This document shows, piece after piece, positions 32,945 to 41,058 of a stretch of DNA of 64,000 nucleotides. Each line of letters begins with the position of its first letter. The first letter of the stretch is position 1. The position numbers and the translations under genes are program-made. The notes under the pieces were generated by a model, which did no database searches, had not been told where the DNA came from, and saw only the letters and a list, made by a program, of their open reading frames with translations. The stretch comes from Spirosoma rigui (lineage in GTDB: Bacteria > Bacteroidota > Bacteroidia > Cytophagales > Spirosomataceae), in NCBI RefSeq assembly GCF_002067135.1, contig NZ_CP020105.1:3348001-3412000 (forward strand). Direction: 5' to 3'.

Positions 32945-34189
32945 GGCGAACAAAATCCGCTCGTTTTGGTCGTTCGTTCCCTTTTCACCCGCCGGGATTC
33001 CGGCACGCCTTCGCTGTACACCCTTTCTTTCTGGTTGCTGAGTACAAGCAACTTTTTATTCTCGGCCAGTTTCTCGATGATGATCCCCGAACTGCCCGAC
33101 TACCTCACGGGGCTGGGCGGGCGGGAGTACATAGGCCTGATCATCGCCTTTTTTACGCTCACGGCGGGCCTGTCGCGACCCTTCAGCGGAAAGGTGACGG
33201 ACACGGTTGGGCGGGTACCCGTCATGGCCTTCGGCTCGATTGTCTGCTTCGTCTGTGGATTTCTGTATCCGTACCTGCTCACCGTCTGGGGCTTTTTGAT
33301 ATTACGGCTTATTCACGGGTTTTCAACCGGCACCAAGCCCACCGCCACGGCCGCCTACGTTGCCGACGTAGTGCCTGCTACCCGCCGGGGTGAAGCCATG
33401 GGAACGCTGGGTCTGTTTACGGCGATGGGGATGTCGCTCGGACCGGCCATCGGTAGCTGGCTGGCCCACGCGTTTTCTATGAACGTCATGTTCTGGACCT
33501 CGTCGGCCTTTGCGCTGCTGTCAATCGGTATTCTGCTCCGGATGCCCGAAACACTGGTCAATACACAACCCTTTCGTTTCGGCCTGCTCAAGCTCAAAAA
33601 AGAAGAAATTTTCGACAGGCAGGCGCTGCCGCCGTTTATCGTGCTGTTGCTACAGTCGGTAGGGTATGGCGTGGTCGTTACGTTGATCTCCACCCTGAGC
33701 ACATCACTCGGGATCACCAACAAAGGCCTTTTCTTTACCGTCTACACGCTGGCCTCGCTGGGCGTTCGGCTGGTCTTCAGCCGGACATCAGACCGCTACG
33801 GCCGGGTACCGGTGCTCATTTTTTCGACGGCTTTGCTGGCGGTGTCAATGGCACTGCTGATCGTGGCCCAGACGCCATTTATTTTCTGGACGGCGGCTCT
33901 GCTCTACGGGTTTGCCAGCGGCATGAACTCCCCCACGGTTCAGGCCTGGACGGCTGACCTGGCCGACGAAGCGACGCGTGGCCGGGCCATGGCGACCATG
34001 TACATTGCCCTCGAAGCGGGGATCGGGCTGGGAGCGCTCGGGTCGGGTTGGCTGCTCAATCACATCGATGGTGATGCGGGCATAACCGCTTCGTTCGCCA
34101 TGTCGGCGTTGCTGGCCCTGGTAGCCACCGGGTATCTGATTGTCTTCGGTCGGCGCGACAAACGGCAACAACTGTCGGGTACGCACTAG
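32942..34189 (+). CDS. Major facilitator superfamily transporter
   Basis: Up to 415 aa with 12 hydrophobic segments. The loop 2-3 signature appears as GLSRPFSGKVTDTVGRVPVM and is repeated in the second half as FSRTSDRYGRVPVL, with RLIHGFSTGTKPTATAAYVADVVPATRRGEAMG (in outline) in TM4-5. It is likely a drug/proton antiporter or multidrug-type exporter; the substrate is unknown. There is no ATG before the first membrane segment. The frame opens at TTG 32942, inside a -7-like box, so the true start is probably TTG 32966 or close by. It ends five bases before the convergent GT14 gene, with no terminator between. Confidence 0.92.
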   Translation: MGEQNPLVLVVRSLFTRRDSGTPSLYTLSFWLLSTSNFLFSASFSMMIPELPDYLTGLGGREYIGLIIAFFTLTAGLSRPFSGKVTDTVGRVPVMAFGSIVCFVCGFLYPYLLTVWGFLILRLIHGFSTGTKPTATAAYVADVVPATRRGEAMGTLGLFTAMGMSLGPAIGSWLAHAFSMNVMFWTSSAFALLSIGILLRMPETLVNTQPFRFGLLKLKKEEIFDRQALPPFIVLLLQSVGYGVVVTLISTLSTSLGITNKGLFFTVYTLASLGVRLVFSRTSDRYGRVPVLIFSTALLAVSMALLIVAQTPFIFWTAALLYGFASGMNSPTVQAWTADLADEATRGRAMATMYIALEAGIGLGALGSGWLLNHIDGDAGITASFAMSALLALVATGYLIVFGRRDKRQQLSGTH

Positions 34190-34194
34190 ACCAG

Positions 34195-35211
34195 TCAGCA
34201 GAACAAGGGCAACCGGCTGGCCGACGGATTTGTGTTCAGCCATTGATCGAGCCGATCGAGGAGGACCGCCGACCGGTCGCCGTCGAACTTACGGGCAAAC
34301 AGGGCGTTGGTCGTTGTCAGTGCGGTAAAATCCCGCTCATCCAGCACGGCCGGGCGTTCGCGGCTTCCCAGGTCGGACCCATCCAGACCGGACCCATCCA
34401 GGCCGGACCAGTCCATGTAGCGGAAGTGGAACGCCTGTTCCGGCAGCATCTCCGCCGAAGCCGCCCGCTCGCTGGCGGTCAGCTGCTGGCTCCACTGCTG
34501 GTAATCGTCGACATGAATGATTCGGTTGCGGAACGGCGCGTTGAGCAGAATGGTGTGGAAAAAATGTTCGATGGGGCTGTCGCTGTACCGGTACCAGCGC
34601 AACCGGAATGGGTGCCTGTTCACGTAGTCGATAAGGTAGGTGATGGCCTGATGCGACAGGGAAAAATACTCGGACCCGCCATAGGGTATCGGGCCCCGAG
34701 GGGGTGTCCGGCGGGGTAGCAGATATTTTACACTGCGGTTGTAAAGCCGAAACAGCCGGTAACTAACCTGGCTTTGTCTGGGGTTTATCCAGGGCGTATC
34801 GTGGAAATAGTAATAGCGGAGTTTATGACCCCAGCGGGGGCGGTCAGTAAATGTCCAGTAGCTGATGAGTTCGGGTGGCTGTTGCTCGAAAAAGTGGTTA
34901 ATTGCCGAATTGGTGCGGAGTGGGTAGTCGGCTTCGGACAGGTAGATAGCGTAGGAGAACGGGAGGGTCTGAGCCGCCCGCAGCAGCGCGAGCATCATGC
35001 GTACCTGACTGAATCCTTTCCAGTAGACCCGTTGCCGGTCCCGAACGAACTGTACGTTGGCCCTTTCGGGCAGGGCATCCGTAAACGGTTCAATTGCCAC
35101 CCGGCCGTCGACATGAATCAGGAACCGGACGCCGGGTTGCTGAAGCCGGGTCACAAGTCGTGCCAGCTGCTGCGGCTGCCGGTAGGCCGAAATTAAGTAA
35201 ATGAGGGACAT
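34195..35211 (-). CDS. GT14-type (core-2/I-branching) glycosyltransferase
   Basis: 338 aa from ATG 35211; the frame reaches a TTG at 35232. It starts IYLISAYRQPQQLARLVTRLQ and has FLIHVDGR, YAIYLSEADYPL and GGSEYFSLSHQAITYLIDYV, which match the bacterial branch of beta-1,6-N-acetylglucosaminyltransferase-like enzymes (GT14). These are soluble or peripheral and use UDP-sugars without a DxD motif. The role is probably surface polysaccharide or glycoprotein modification. Near residue 275 a short 5-residue repeat (SGLDG-SGLDG-SDLG) is encoded by three 15-bp units. It is convergent with the MFS gene. Confidence 0.9.
   Translation of the reverse strand: MSLIYLISAYRQPQQLARLVTRLQQPGVRFLIHVDGRVAIEPFTDALPERANVQFVRDRQRVYWKGFSQVRMMLALLRAAQTLPFSYAIYLSEADYPLRTNSAINHFFEQQPPELISYWTFTDRPRWGHKLRYYYFHDTPWINPRQSQVSYRLFRLYNRSVKYLLPRRTPPRGPIPYGGSEYFSLSHQAITYLIDYVNRHPFRLRWYRYSDSPIEHFFHTILLNAPFRNRIIHVDDYQQWSQQLTASERAASAEMLPEQAFHFRYMDWSGLDGSGLDGSDLGSRERPAVLDERDFTALTTTNALFARKFDGDRSAVLLDRLDQWLNTNPSASRLPLFC
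34371..34415. repeat. Three 15-bp tandem repeats inside the GT14 gene
   Basis: Units 34371-34385, 34386-34400 and 34401-34415 share the pattern GGYCGGACCCATCCA with few differences. They encode the acidic Gly/Asp repeats of the GT14 protein. An in-frame unit of 15 bp lets copy number change without frameshift. Confidence 0.7.
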
Positions 35212-35275
35212 AAGGGAGGGAGGAGTAGCCAACGGGATACCACAGGCCCAAGTTCACGAAAAATAAGATACCGCT

Positions 35276-35692
35276 ATGAATGTACCCGTCAACGAGATCG
35301 AATCCCGCATCAAACCACTGGTCGACGCCCTGAATGCTACGGGCCTTGTCCGAACCTTTTCGAGTTGCGAAGGCCACTACGGGCTCGATGAGCAGACACT
35401 GGTCGACCGGAATCATGCCTATGTTCGTTTCGTACCTGCCCCGCGCGTTCCGGCCCGGCGGGTGGAAGACGGACTGGGTCAGTGGCTTATCACGTACAAA
35501 AAAAAGCACGGGCTCATGCCCGTGCGCGTAATTGGTTATGTGTTGTTGACCCCCATCGATGATGACATCGACCGGACCTACGTCATTGAACTGCACCCGT
35601 TCAACCGTTTCGACCCCGCCGATCGTAAACGGTCTGATACGGATTGGGCGGTAGAGCGGCTGGTCACCGTAATCAGCTACCGGGACGTCTAG
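35276..35692 (+). CDS. Hypothetical protein with FSSCEGHY motif
   Basis: 138 aa, ATG start, single alpha/beta domain. The N-terminal helix IESRIKPLVDALNATGLVRTFSSCEGHYG resembles the start of TYW3-like proteins ('...N....y.T.SSCSGR'), but the rest does not, and wybutosine synthesis is absent from bacteria. The core includes HAYVRFVPAP and YVIELHPFNRF. No membrane segment. It lies 43 bases from the divergent GT14 gene (65 from its ATG) and converges with hslU. Coding is supported by a clean ATG and full-length frame. Function unknown; it may bind a nucleotide or metal via the Cys/His pair. Confidence 0.72.
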   Translation: MNVPVNEIESRIKPLVDALNATGLVRTFSSCEGHYGLDEQTLVDRNHAYVRFVPAPRVPARRVEDGLGQWLITYKKKHGLMPVRVIGYVLLTPIDDDIDRTYVIELHPFNRFDPADRKRSDTDWAVERLVTVISYRDV

Positions 35693-35735
35693 GCCATTTA
35701 CGGACATCGAACAATCTGCTGGTCCTGGTAGGGTG

Positions 35736-37127
35736 CTACAGGATAAACTGGCTCAGGTCGCGGTTCTTCACCAGACCGTGCAGTTTCTCGCCGACGAGTT
35801 CTTTCGTGACAACGACCTGGGCGTTGGCTCCGATCACGTCCGGAATATCGAACATGAAATCATTCATGAGGTGACTCAGTACGGTTTGAAGTCGGCGGGC
35901 GCCAATATTTTCCACCTCACCGTTTACTTCGAAAGCAATCCGGGCCAGCTCGCGCAGGGCGTCATCCTGGAACGTCAGGCTCACGTTTTCGGTCTGCAAC
36001 ATGGCTACGTACTGCTTGGTCAGGGCATTTTTGGGCTCTTTCAGAATCTGGTAGAAATCATCTTCCGACAGACTCTGTAGCTCTACCCGAATCGGGAAGC
36101 GGCCCTGAAGTTCGGGAATCAGGTCGCTGGGTTTGGCTACATGGAACGCTCCGGCCGCAATGAACAGGATATGATCGGTATGGATAACACCGTATTTAGT
36201 GTTCACGGCACTCCCTTCCACAATAGGGAGCAGGTCACGCTGCACCCCTTCGCGGCTTACGTCCGGGCCACCTCCTCCGTTTCCTGAGCGGGCGGAGGCT
36301 ACCTTATCAATTTCGTCGATGAAAATAATTCCGGCGTCTTCGGCTTTACGAATCGCTTCTTCTTTCACCTCGTCCATGTCGATGAGCTTGGCCGCTTCTT
36401 CTTCCAGCAGGATGGTGCGGGCTTCGGCAATGGTGACCTTGCGTTTTTTACCGCGCTTGGGCATCATACCGCCAATCATTTCCTGGATGTTCATCATCGA
36501 CAGGTCATCGACCGAGCCACCCATAACGCCAATGTTTGGCGTCTGGCTCTGCTGCACGTCGATCTCGATTTTCCGGTCGTCCATTTCGCCGGAGCGGATC
36601 TTCTCCCGAAAGCGTTCGCGGGTGCGCTCGTTCAGTTCGGCGTCCGGATCGGTAGGGGTGTTGTCGAATCCCATGCCCGGTGCCGGACTGGCGGGCTTGA
36701 CGGGTGGAATGAGAATATCGAGAATAGCATCTTCAACGAGTTGCTGCGCCCGCACCTGAACGGCTTCTTTCTTGGAGGCCCGCACCATATTTACCGCCTG
36801 TTCAACGAGGTCGCGAACCATGCTTTCCACGTCGCGGCCTACGTAGCCTACCTCAGTAAACTTGGAGGCTTCCACTTTGATGAAGGGAGCATCGGCAATT
36901 TTGGCGAGCCGACGGGCAATTTCAGTTTTGCCCACCCCGGTTGCGCCAATCATCAGGATATTGTTGGGCGTGATTTCACGCTGCATCTCGGGCGTGCTGT
37001 TCATCCGGCGCCAGCGGTTCCGGAGGGCAATGGCTACGTTACGTTTGGCATCATGCTGGCCGATAATGTATTGATCCAGTTCGGCAACGATTTGCCGGGG
37101 CGTCAGGTCTTTGAGTAGTTGGGTCAT
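35736..37127 (-). CDS. hslU: ATP-dependent protease ATPase subunit HslU
   Basis: 463 aa from ATG 37127; the frame goes back to 37181, but family alignment begins at MTQLLKDLTPRQIVAELDQYIIGQ. Walker A is GATGVGKTE (about residues 57-65) and Walker B is AGIIFIDEIDK. The I domain is charged (about 110-245), and the end RDLSQFIL is the C-terminal tail that inserts into HslV to activate it. It unfolds substrates for the HslV peptidase. hslV is not adjacent in this window. It is longer in the I domain than the E. coli protein, as in other Bacteroidota. Confidence 0.96.
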   Translation of the reverse strand: MTQLLKDLTPRQIVAELDQYIIGQHDAKRNVAIALRNRWRRMNSTPEMQREITPNNILMIGATGVGKTEIARRLAKIADAPFIKVEASKFTEVGYVGRDVESMVRDLVEQAVNMVRASKKEAVQVRAQQLVEDAILDILIPPVKPASPAPGMGFDNTPTDPDAELNERTRERFREKIRSGEMDDRKIEIDVQQSQTPNIGVMGGSVDDLSMMNIQEMIGGMMPKRGKKRKVTIAEARTILLEEEAAKLIDMDEVKEEAIRKAEDAGIIFIDEIDKVASARSGNGGGGPDVSREGVQRDLLPIVEGSAVNTKYGVIHTDHILFIAAGAFHVAKPSDLIPELQGRFPIRVELQSLSEDDFYQILKEPKNALTKQYVAMLQTENVSLTFQDDALRELARIAFEVNGEVENIGARRLQTVLSHLMNDFMFDIPDVIGANAQVVVTKELVGEKLHGLVKNRDLSQFIL

Positions 37128-37257
37128 TGAAAAAGAAAGGGCTGGTAGGATGCCCCGTATGGTAAATAACACCGGAATCACGAAAATGTGCGAAGGTGAG
37201 CGGGAAATTTGGTGGCACGCTGATTAATTCGGCACACCGGCCAGCCGGAAGGACACC

Positions 37258-37806
37258 TTACTGAACACCGTCGCCAGCTACGTCGACGGGTTCGGCCGGG
37301 GCCGTATGGCCGAGTTTCGCTTCGATGATCAGTTCGGCCAGTTCGCGGAAACAGCCCTGCCCCCCGTTCGTCTCGCAGCAGTAGTCGACAACGGCTTTAT
37401 TCTGGCGCGTAGCATCGGCGGGGCAGGCTGAAAAGCCCACCGCCTGTAAAATTTCAATGTCGTTCACGTCGTCGCCAATGAAAGCAACCTCCGAAGCGTC
37501 CAGCCCCAGCCGGCTCAGAATACCGGCCAGCAACGACAGTTTATCGCTTGCCCCCAGGTACAGTTCGGTGATCCGGAGTTTGGCGGCCCGCGTGGCTACC
37601 GATGGGGAGGTTTCGCCGGTGACGATGCCCGTTTGAACGCCTACCAGCTCGCGGAGCCGGACAACGCCCATGCCGTCTTTAATATTGAAACGTTTGAGCA
37701 CTTCGCCCGTTTCACCATAGTACACACCACCGTCGGTGAGAACACCGTCGCAATCGGTGAGAACGAGTTTGACACGGGCTGCTTTGTGCTGAATGGTTGG
37801 AGTCAT
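37258..37806 (-). CDS. HAD phosphatase of the KdsC type
   Basis: 182 aa from ATG 37806. The frame extends to 37869, but those residues are not conserved. HAD motifs: LVLTDCDGVLTDGG (nucleophile Asp), GIVTGE, K-containing LGASDKLSLLAGIL and VAFIGDDVNDIEIL. There is no cap domain, as in KdsC, which removes phosphate from 3-deoxy-manno-octulosonate 8-phosphate to give Kdo for lipid A core. A sugar 8/9-phosphate phosphatase for another acid sugar is possible. A Cys-rich end (VVDYCCETNGGQGCFREL) carries the conserved NGGxGxxRE motif of the family. Confidence 0.9.
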   Translation of the reverse strand: MTPTIQHKAARVKLVLTDCDGVLTDGGVYYGETGEVLKRFNIKDGMGVVRLRELVGVQTGIVTGETSPSVATRAAKLRITELYLGASDKLSLLAGILSRLGLDASEVAFIGDDVNDIEILQAVGFSACPADATRQNKAVVDYCCETNGGQGCFRELAELIIEAKLGHTAPAEPVDVAGDGVQ

Positions 37807-37877
37807 GGAAGAGTGTTTAGGGGGCGTCTGACGCTGGGGCGGCCGGGTATACCGATGGTAGCCGGGCAACAGACGGG

Positions 37878-38921
37878 TTAGTTTATAAATCGGTCTAGGT
37901 CAATACGCATCGAAAGCTGGCTGGTACCGGCGGTGGGGATCGCCGTAAACCGTCCGTAAGTAAGTTGAAATCCCCGCGCCTGCACCGATGCGCCGAACGA
38001 AAACCCCGACCCGAATCCACCTGTTGCCAGCTTGCCTTCCTGCCGTTTCTGATGATTGTAGCCCAGCAGCAGGTTAACGTTGCGGCTGATGAGCAGTTCA
38101 GTCCCGACGCTCAGGTGACGGGCCAGTTTCTCGATCAAACCCACCGGCAGCGTAATGGGGTTGCCGTTGAGGTCGTAGCGGGTGGTCAGGCTGGGATCGT
38201 TATAGGTGATGTCAAAGCGTTGCAGGTGGTGGGCCGTCAGTGTGACCCGGACGGGAGCATATTTGGGTTTAAAGGTAACCCCCGCCTGCAGATCGAATGG
38301 AAGATCAGCGTCGGCGGGGCCGTACTGTTTAATCAGGTAGCCCGCGTTTTTGGCCACCAGGCCAACCGTAAGTTCCCGTTTGGGATGCCGCCAGACACCG
38401 CCGAGGTCGGCCAGGATGCCAAAGGCTGAGTACGTTTCGATGGACGAGCCAACCGCTTTGACCGTTGCGCCAAGGGTGAAATTACCTTCGGTGCGGGCGT
38501 GGGTAAGGCTTAGGGCGTAGTCATTGGCCGTGAAGGTGCCGAGACTGTTACCCGCCGGGTCGGTGAGGATAAACTGGCCGTAGCTCAGGTACTGCATACC
38601 CGCAGCCCAGACCGATTGCTTGTCCGGTCGTTTCCGGTGAATGGGCAGACCGTAGTGCAGGGTATAGTACTTGGCCGCGGCCAGGTACGGCATCAAGCTG
38701 ATGGATAACTGGTTAGCGGGAAGCGAGTCGGCCAGGGCGGGATTGTTAAGGTGGTACGGTCCATCCGGACGGGTAGCCGTAGCCAGCTGGCCGCCGAGAG
38801 CCGCCACCCGGGCGTGGGTAGGCAGATCGAGAAATGAAAATACGCGCTGCCCACCGAGGCTCTGGGCGTACCCGATTCCGTATCCGATGCTAAAAAAGAT
38901 GATGAGTACGTACCGTATCAA
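37878..38921 (-). CDS. porQ: Type IX secretion system protein PorQ
   Basis: 347 aa beginning with TTG (38921), since no ATG or GTG precedes the signal peptide IRYVLIIFFSIGYGIGYAQS. SLGGQRVFSFLDLPTHARVAALGGQ is the PorQ/PorV-type start (family pattern 'vf.fL.lp.sAR.aALGG'). The remaining sequence alternates as a beta-barrel of the FadL/PorV class and ends in strand residues RIDLDRFIN. PorQ is an outer-membrane accessory of T9SS and gliding machinery, associated with lipoprotein/attachment complexes. Neighbouring genes are not T9SS genes, which is usual for porQ. Confidence 0.9.
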   Translation of the reverse strand: MIRYVLIIFFSIGYGIGYAQSLGGQRVFSFLDLPTHARVAALGGQLATATRPDGPYHLNNPALADSLPANQLSISLMPYLAAAKYYTLHYGLPIHRKRPDKQSVWAAGMQYLSYGQFILTDPAGNSLGTFTANDYALSLTHARTEGNFTLGATVKAVGSSIETYSAFGILADLGGVWRHPKRELTVGLVAKNAGYLIKQYGPADADLPFDLQAGVTFKPKYAPVRVTLTAHHLQRFDITYNDPSLTTRYDLNGNPITLPVGLIEKLARHLSVGTELLISRNVNLLLGYNHQKRQEGKLATGGFGSGFSFGASVQARGFQLTYGRFTAIPTAGTSQLSMRIDLDRFIN

Positions 38922-39226
38922 AGCAAAATCCGGCGTTCAGTCGGGCAGTCAGGCTTACTTGTACCGGTTAGGAAATGACCCACCGGAACAGAGTTGACCG
39001 TAAATATCGAGCAATGTTCGGTAAAAAGTGTTTGTGGGGCCTGCTGAACAAAAATCAATAATTCTGCTTTAGCGGGCAACTGCCTTGAAACCAGTCCGCA
39101 ACGGGGGCGTGCGGTAGCCGCGCAGGCACGGACCTGCCCGCGGATAGCACCGAAAAACCAGACAAATCGTGGGAATCGTCCTGAATAATTAACTTTGCCA
39201 ACACGTGAAATCGACAAACCTTTTCT
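38922..39226. other. Intergenic region between porQ and the carboxylase gene
   Basis: 305 bases, no gene supported. The only feature I see is a plus-strand TAACTTTG box at 39190-39197, 29 bases before the ATG of the carboxylase gene. Confidence 0.5.
39190..39197 (+). promoter_or_regulatory. Candidate -7 element of the carboxylase beta-subunit gene
   Basis: TAACTTTG fits TAnnTTTG and lies 29 bases before the ATG at 39227. No TTG at -33. Confidence 0.45.
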
Positions 39227-40816
39227 ATGCAAACCGAGACCCGTCCCGGCGCTAACCACGCCGACATCAGCAAACCATCGAAAACGCAGCTTCTCGATCA
39301 GAAAAATGCCGAAGCCGAACTGGGCGGTGGCCAGAAACGCATCGACGCCCAGCATAAGAAAGGGAAACTAACCGCTCGGGAACGAATTGCGCTGCTGGTC
39401 GACGAGGGCTCCTTCGAGGAAATCGGGAAGTTCGTCATGCACCGTACCCGCGACTTCGGCATGGACAAAGAACATTACCTGGGCGATGGCGTCGTGACCG
39501 GCTACGGCACCGTCGACGGACGGCTTGTGTACGTTTTCGCGCAGGACTTCACCGTCTTCGGCGGAGCACTTTCCGAAACCCATGCCGAAAAAATCTGCAA
39601 GCTCATGGACCTGGCCATGCAGAACGGGGCGCCGATCATTGGCCTGAACGACTCCGGCGGGGCCCGGATTCAGGAAGGCGTACTGTCGCTGGCGGGCTAT
39701 GCCGATATTTTCTACCGCAACACCCGGGCGTCGGGAGTTATTCCGCAGTTGTCGGCGATCATGGGGCCCTGCGCGGGTGGTGCGGTCTACAGCCCCGCCA
39801 TCACCGACTTCATTTTCATGGTCGAGAACACGAGCTATATGTTCGTGACCGGCCCAAACGTAGTTAAAACGGTAACCCACGAAAGTGTTACCGCCGAGGA
39901 GCTGGGCGGGGCCAGTACCCACAGCACCAAGTCGGGCGTAACTCATTTTGCCTGCGCCAACGAACTGGCCTGTATCCAGGACCTCAAACGACTTCTCAGC
40001 TACATCCCCCAGAACTGCGAAGAGGAGCCGCCCATGCTGCCCTATGACTCGGCCGGTGACGAACTACGGACGGCCTTGAACAGCATCATTCCCGATAACC
40101 CGAATCAGCCGTATGACATGCGGGAGGTGATCAGCGAACTCGTTGATGCGGATACGTTTATGGAGGTACACACCAATTTCGCCGAAAATATCGTCGTGGG
40201 GTTTGCCCGCATTGGTGGCCGCAGCATTGGTATTGTGGGCAACCAGCCTGCCGTTCTGGCGGGGGTACTCGACATCAACGCGAGCACCAAAGCCGCCCGC
40301 TTCGTGCGTTTCTGTGACTCGTTTAACGTACCCCTGCTCGTTCTGGAAGACGTACCGGGTTTCCTGCCTGGCACCGACCAGGAGTGGAATGGCATTATTA
40401 CCAACGGAGCCAAGCTGCTGTTTGCTTTCTGCGAAGCCACCGTACCCCGCGTCACGGTAATTACCCGCAAAGCCTACGGTGGTGCCTATGACGTGATGAA
40501 TTCCAAGCATATTGGCGCCGACATGAACTACGCCTGGCCAAGTGCCGAGATTGCCGTCATGGGCGCGTCGGGAGCGGCCGAGATTATTTTCAAACGGGAG
40601 ATTGCCGAAGCCGAAGACCCGCAGGCCAAGCTACAGGAGAAAGTACAGGATTATACCGAGAAGTTTGCCAATCCCTACCGGGCGGCTCACCGGGGCTACA
40701 TCGACGAGGTGATCATGCCCGACCAGACCCGGCACAAGCTTATCCGGGCGTTCAAGATGCTGGAGAATAAAGTAGCGACCATGCCGAAGAAGAAACACGG
40801 CAATATTCCGCTGTAA
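39227..40816 (+). CDS. Acyl-CoA carboxylase carboxyltransferase subunit (propionyl-CoA type)
   Basis: 529 aa. The two crotonase-like halves are complete: [32 protein letters not shown] (in outline), [30 protein letters not shown] in the first; [37 protein letters not shown] in the second. It moves CO2 from carboxybiotin to propionyl- or acetyl-CoA. The same fold serves methylmalonyl-CoA decarboxylase, so the substrate is not certain. The biotin carboxylase and biotin carrier genes are not nearby. It is transcribed away from porQ, with a -7-like box 29 bases upstream. Confidence 0.95.
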   Translation: MQTETRPGANHADISKPSKTQLLDQKNAEAELGGGQKRIDAQHKKGKLTARERIALLVDEGSFEEIGKFVMHRTRDFGMDKEHYLGDGVVTGYGTVDGRLVYVFAQDFTVFGGALSETHAEKICKLMDLAMQNGAPIIGLNDSGGARIQEGVLSLAGYADIFYRNTRASGVIPQLSAIMGPCAGGAVYSPAITDFIFMVENTSYMFVTGPNVVKTVTHESVTAEELGGASTHSTKSGVTHFACANELACIQDLKRLLSYIPQNCEEEPPMLPYDSAGDELRTALNSIIPDNPNQPYDMREVISELVDADTFMEVHTNFAENIVVGFARIGGRSIGIVGNQPAVLAGVLDINASTKAARFVRFCDSFNVPLLVLEDVPGFLPGTDQEWNGIITNGAKLLFAFCEATVPRVTVITRKAYGGAYDVMNSKHIGADMNYAWPSAEIAVMGASGAAEIIFKREIAEAEDPQAKLQEKVQDYTEKFANPYRAAHRGYIDEVIMPDQTRHKLIRAFKMLENKVATMPKKKHGNIPL

Positions 40817-40868
40817 ACTGAGCAGGTGCGTTCTCCGAATCGAATCAGGATGACCCGGATTACGTTCC

Positions 40869-41009
40869 ATGACCAGAAAAAAGACTGAGCTTATGATAAC
40901 CCCAACACCGAAAAAACCGGGCAGCCTGCTCAGAACCATACTGATCGGCCTGCTGATCATCTTTGGCCTCGCCCTGATCCTAGGTACGCTGACAGTGATG
41001 TTTCCCTGA
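40869..41009 (+). CDS. 46-aa single-pass membrane protein
   Basis: ATG at 40869 gives 46 residues: a basic N-terminus (MTRKKTELMITPTPKKPG), then one long hydrophobic helix (residues 20-45, LLRTILIGLLIIFGLALILGT and on) to the end. It lies 52 bases after the carboxylase gene in the same direction and ends at a 22-bp perfect hairpin. An internal ATG at residue 9 is an alternative start. Similar short tails (KKPG...GLLIIFG) are common, poorly described proteins in Bacteroidota. Coding is inferred from the basic-then-hydrophobic layout and its placement between a gene and a terminator. Confidence 0.55.
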   Translation: MTRKKTELMITPTPKKPGSLLRTILIGLLIIFGLALILGTLTVMFP

Positions 41010-41058
41010 CTAAATGACAAATGCCATTACTGTAGGGTAATGGCATTTGTCATTTAGT
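41009..41058. terminator. Very strong hairpin between convergent genes
   Basis: Perfect 21-22-bp arms (41009-41030 and 41037-41058; CTAAATGACAAATGCCATTAC on the left) with a 6-base loop. It includes the last base of the small gene's stop codon and the first base of the aminotransferase stop codon. There is no T-tract on either side, so it probably acts as a bidirectional barrier or mRNA 3'-end stabiliser. Confidence 0.75.

Noticed and set aside
34371-34415. CRISPR-like short repeats
   Set aside because: Only three contiguous 15-bp units without spacers, inside a coding frame.
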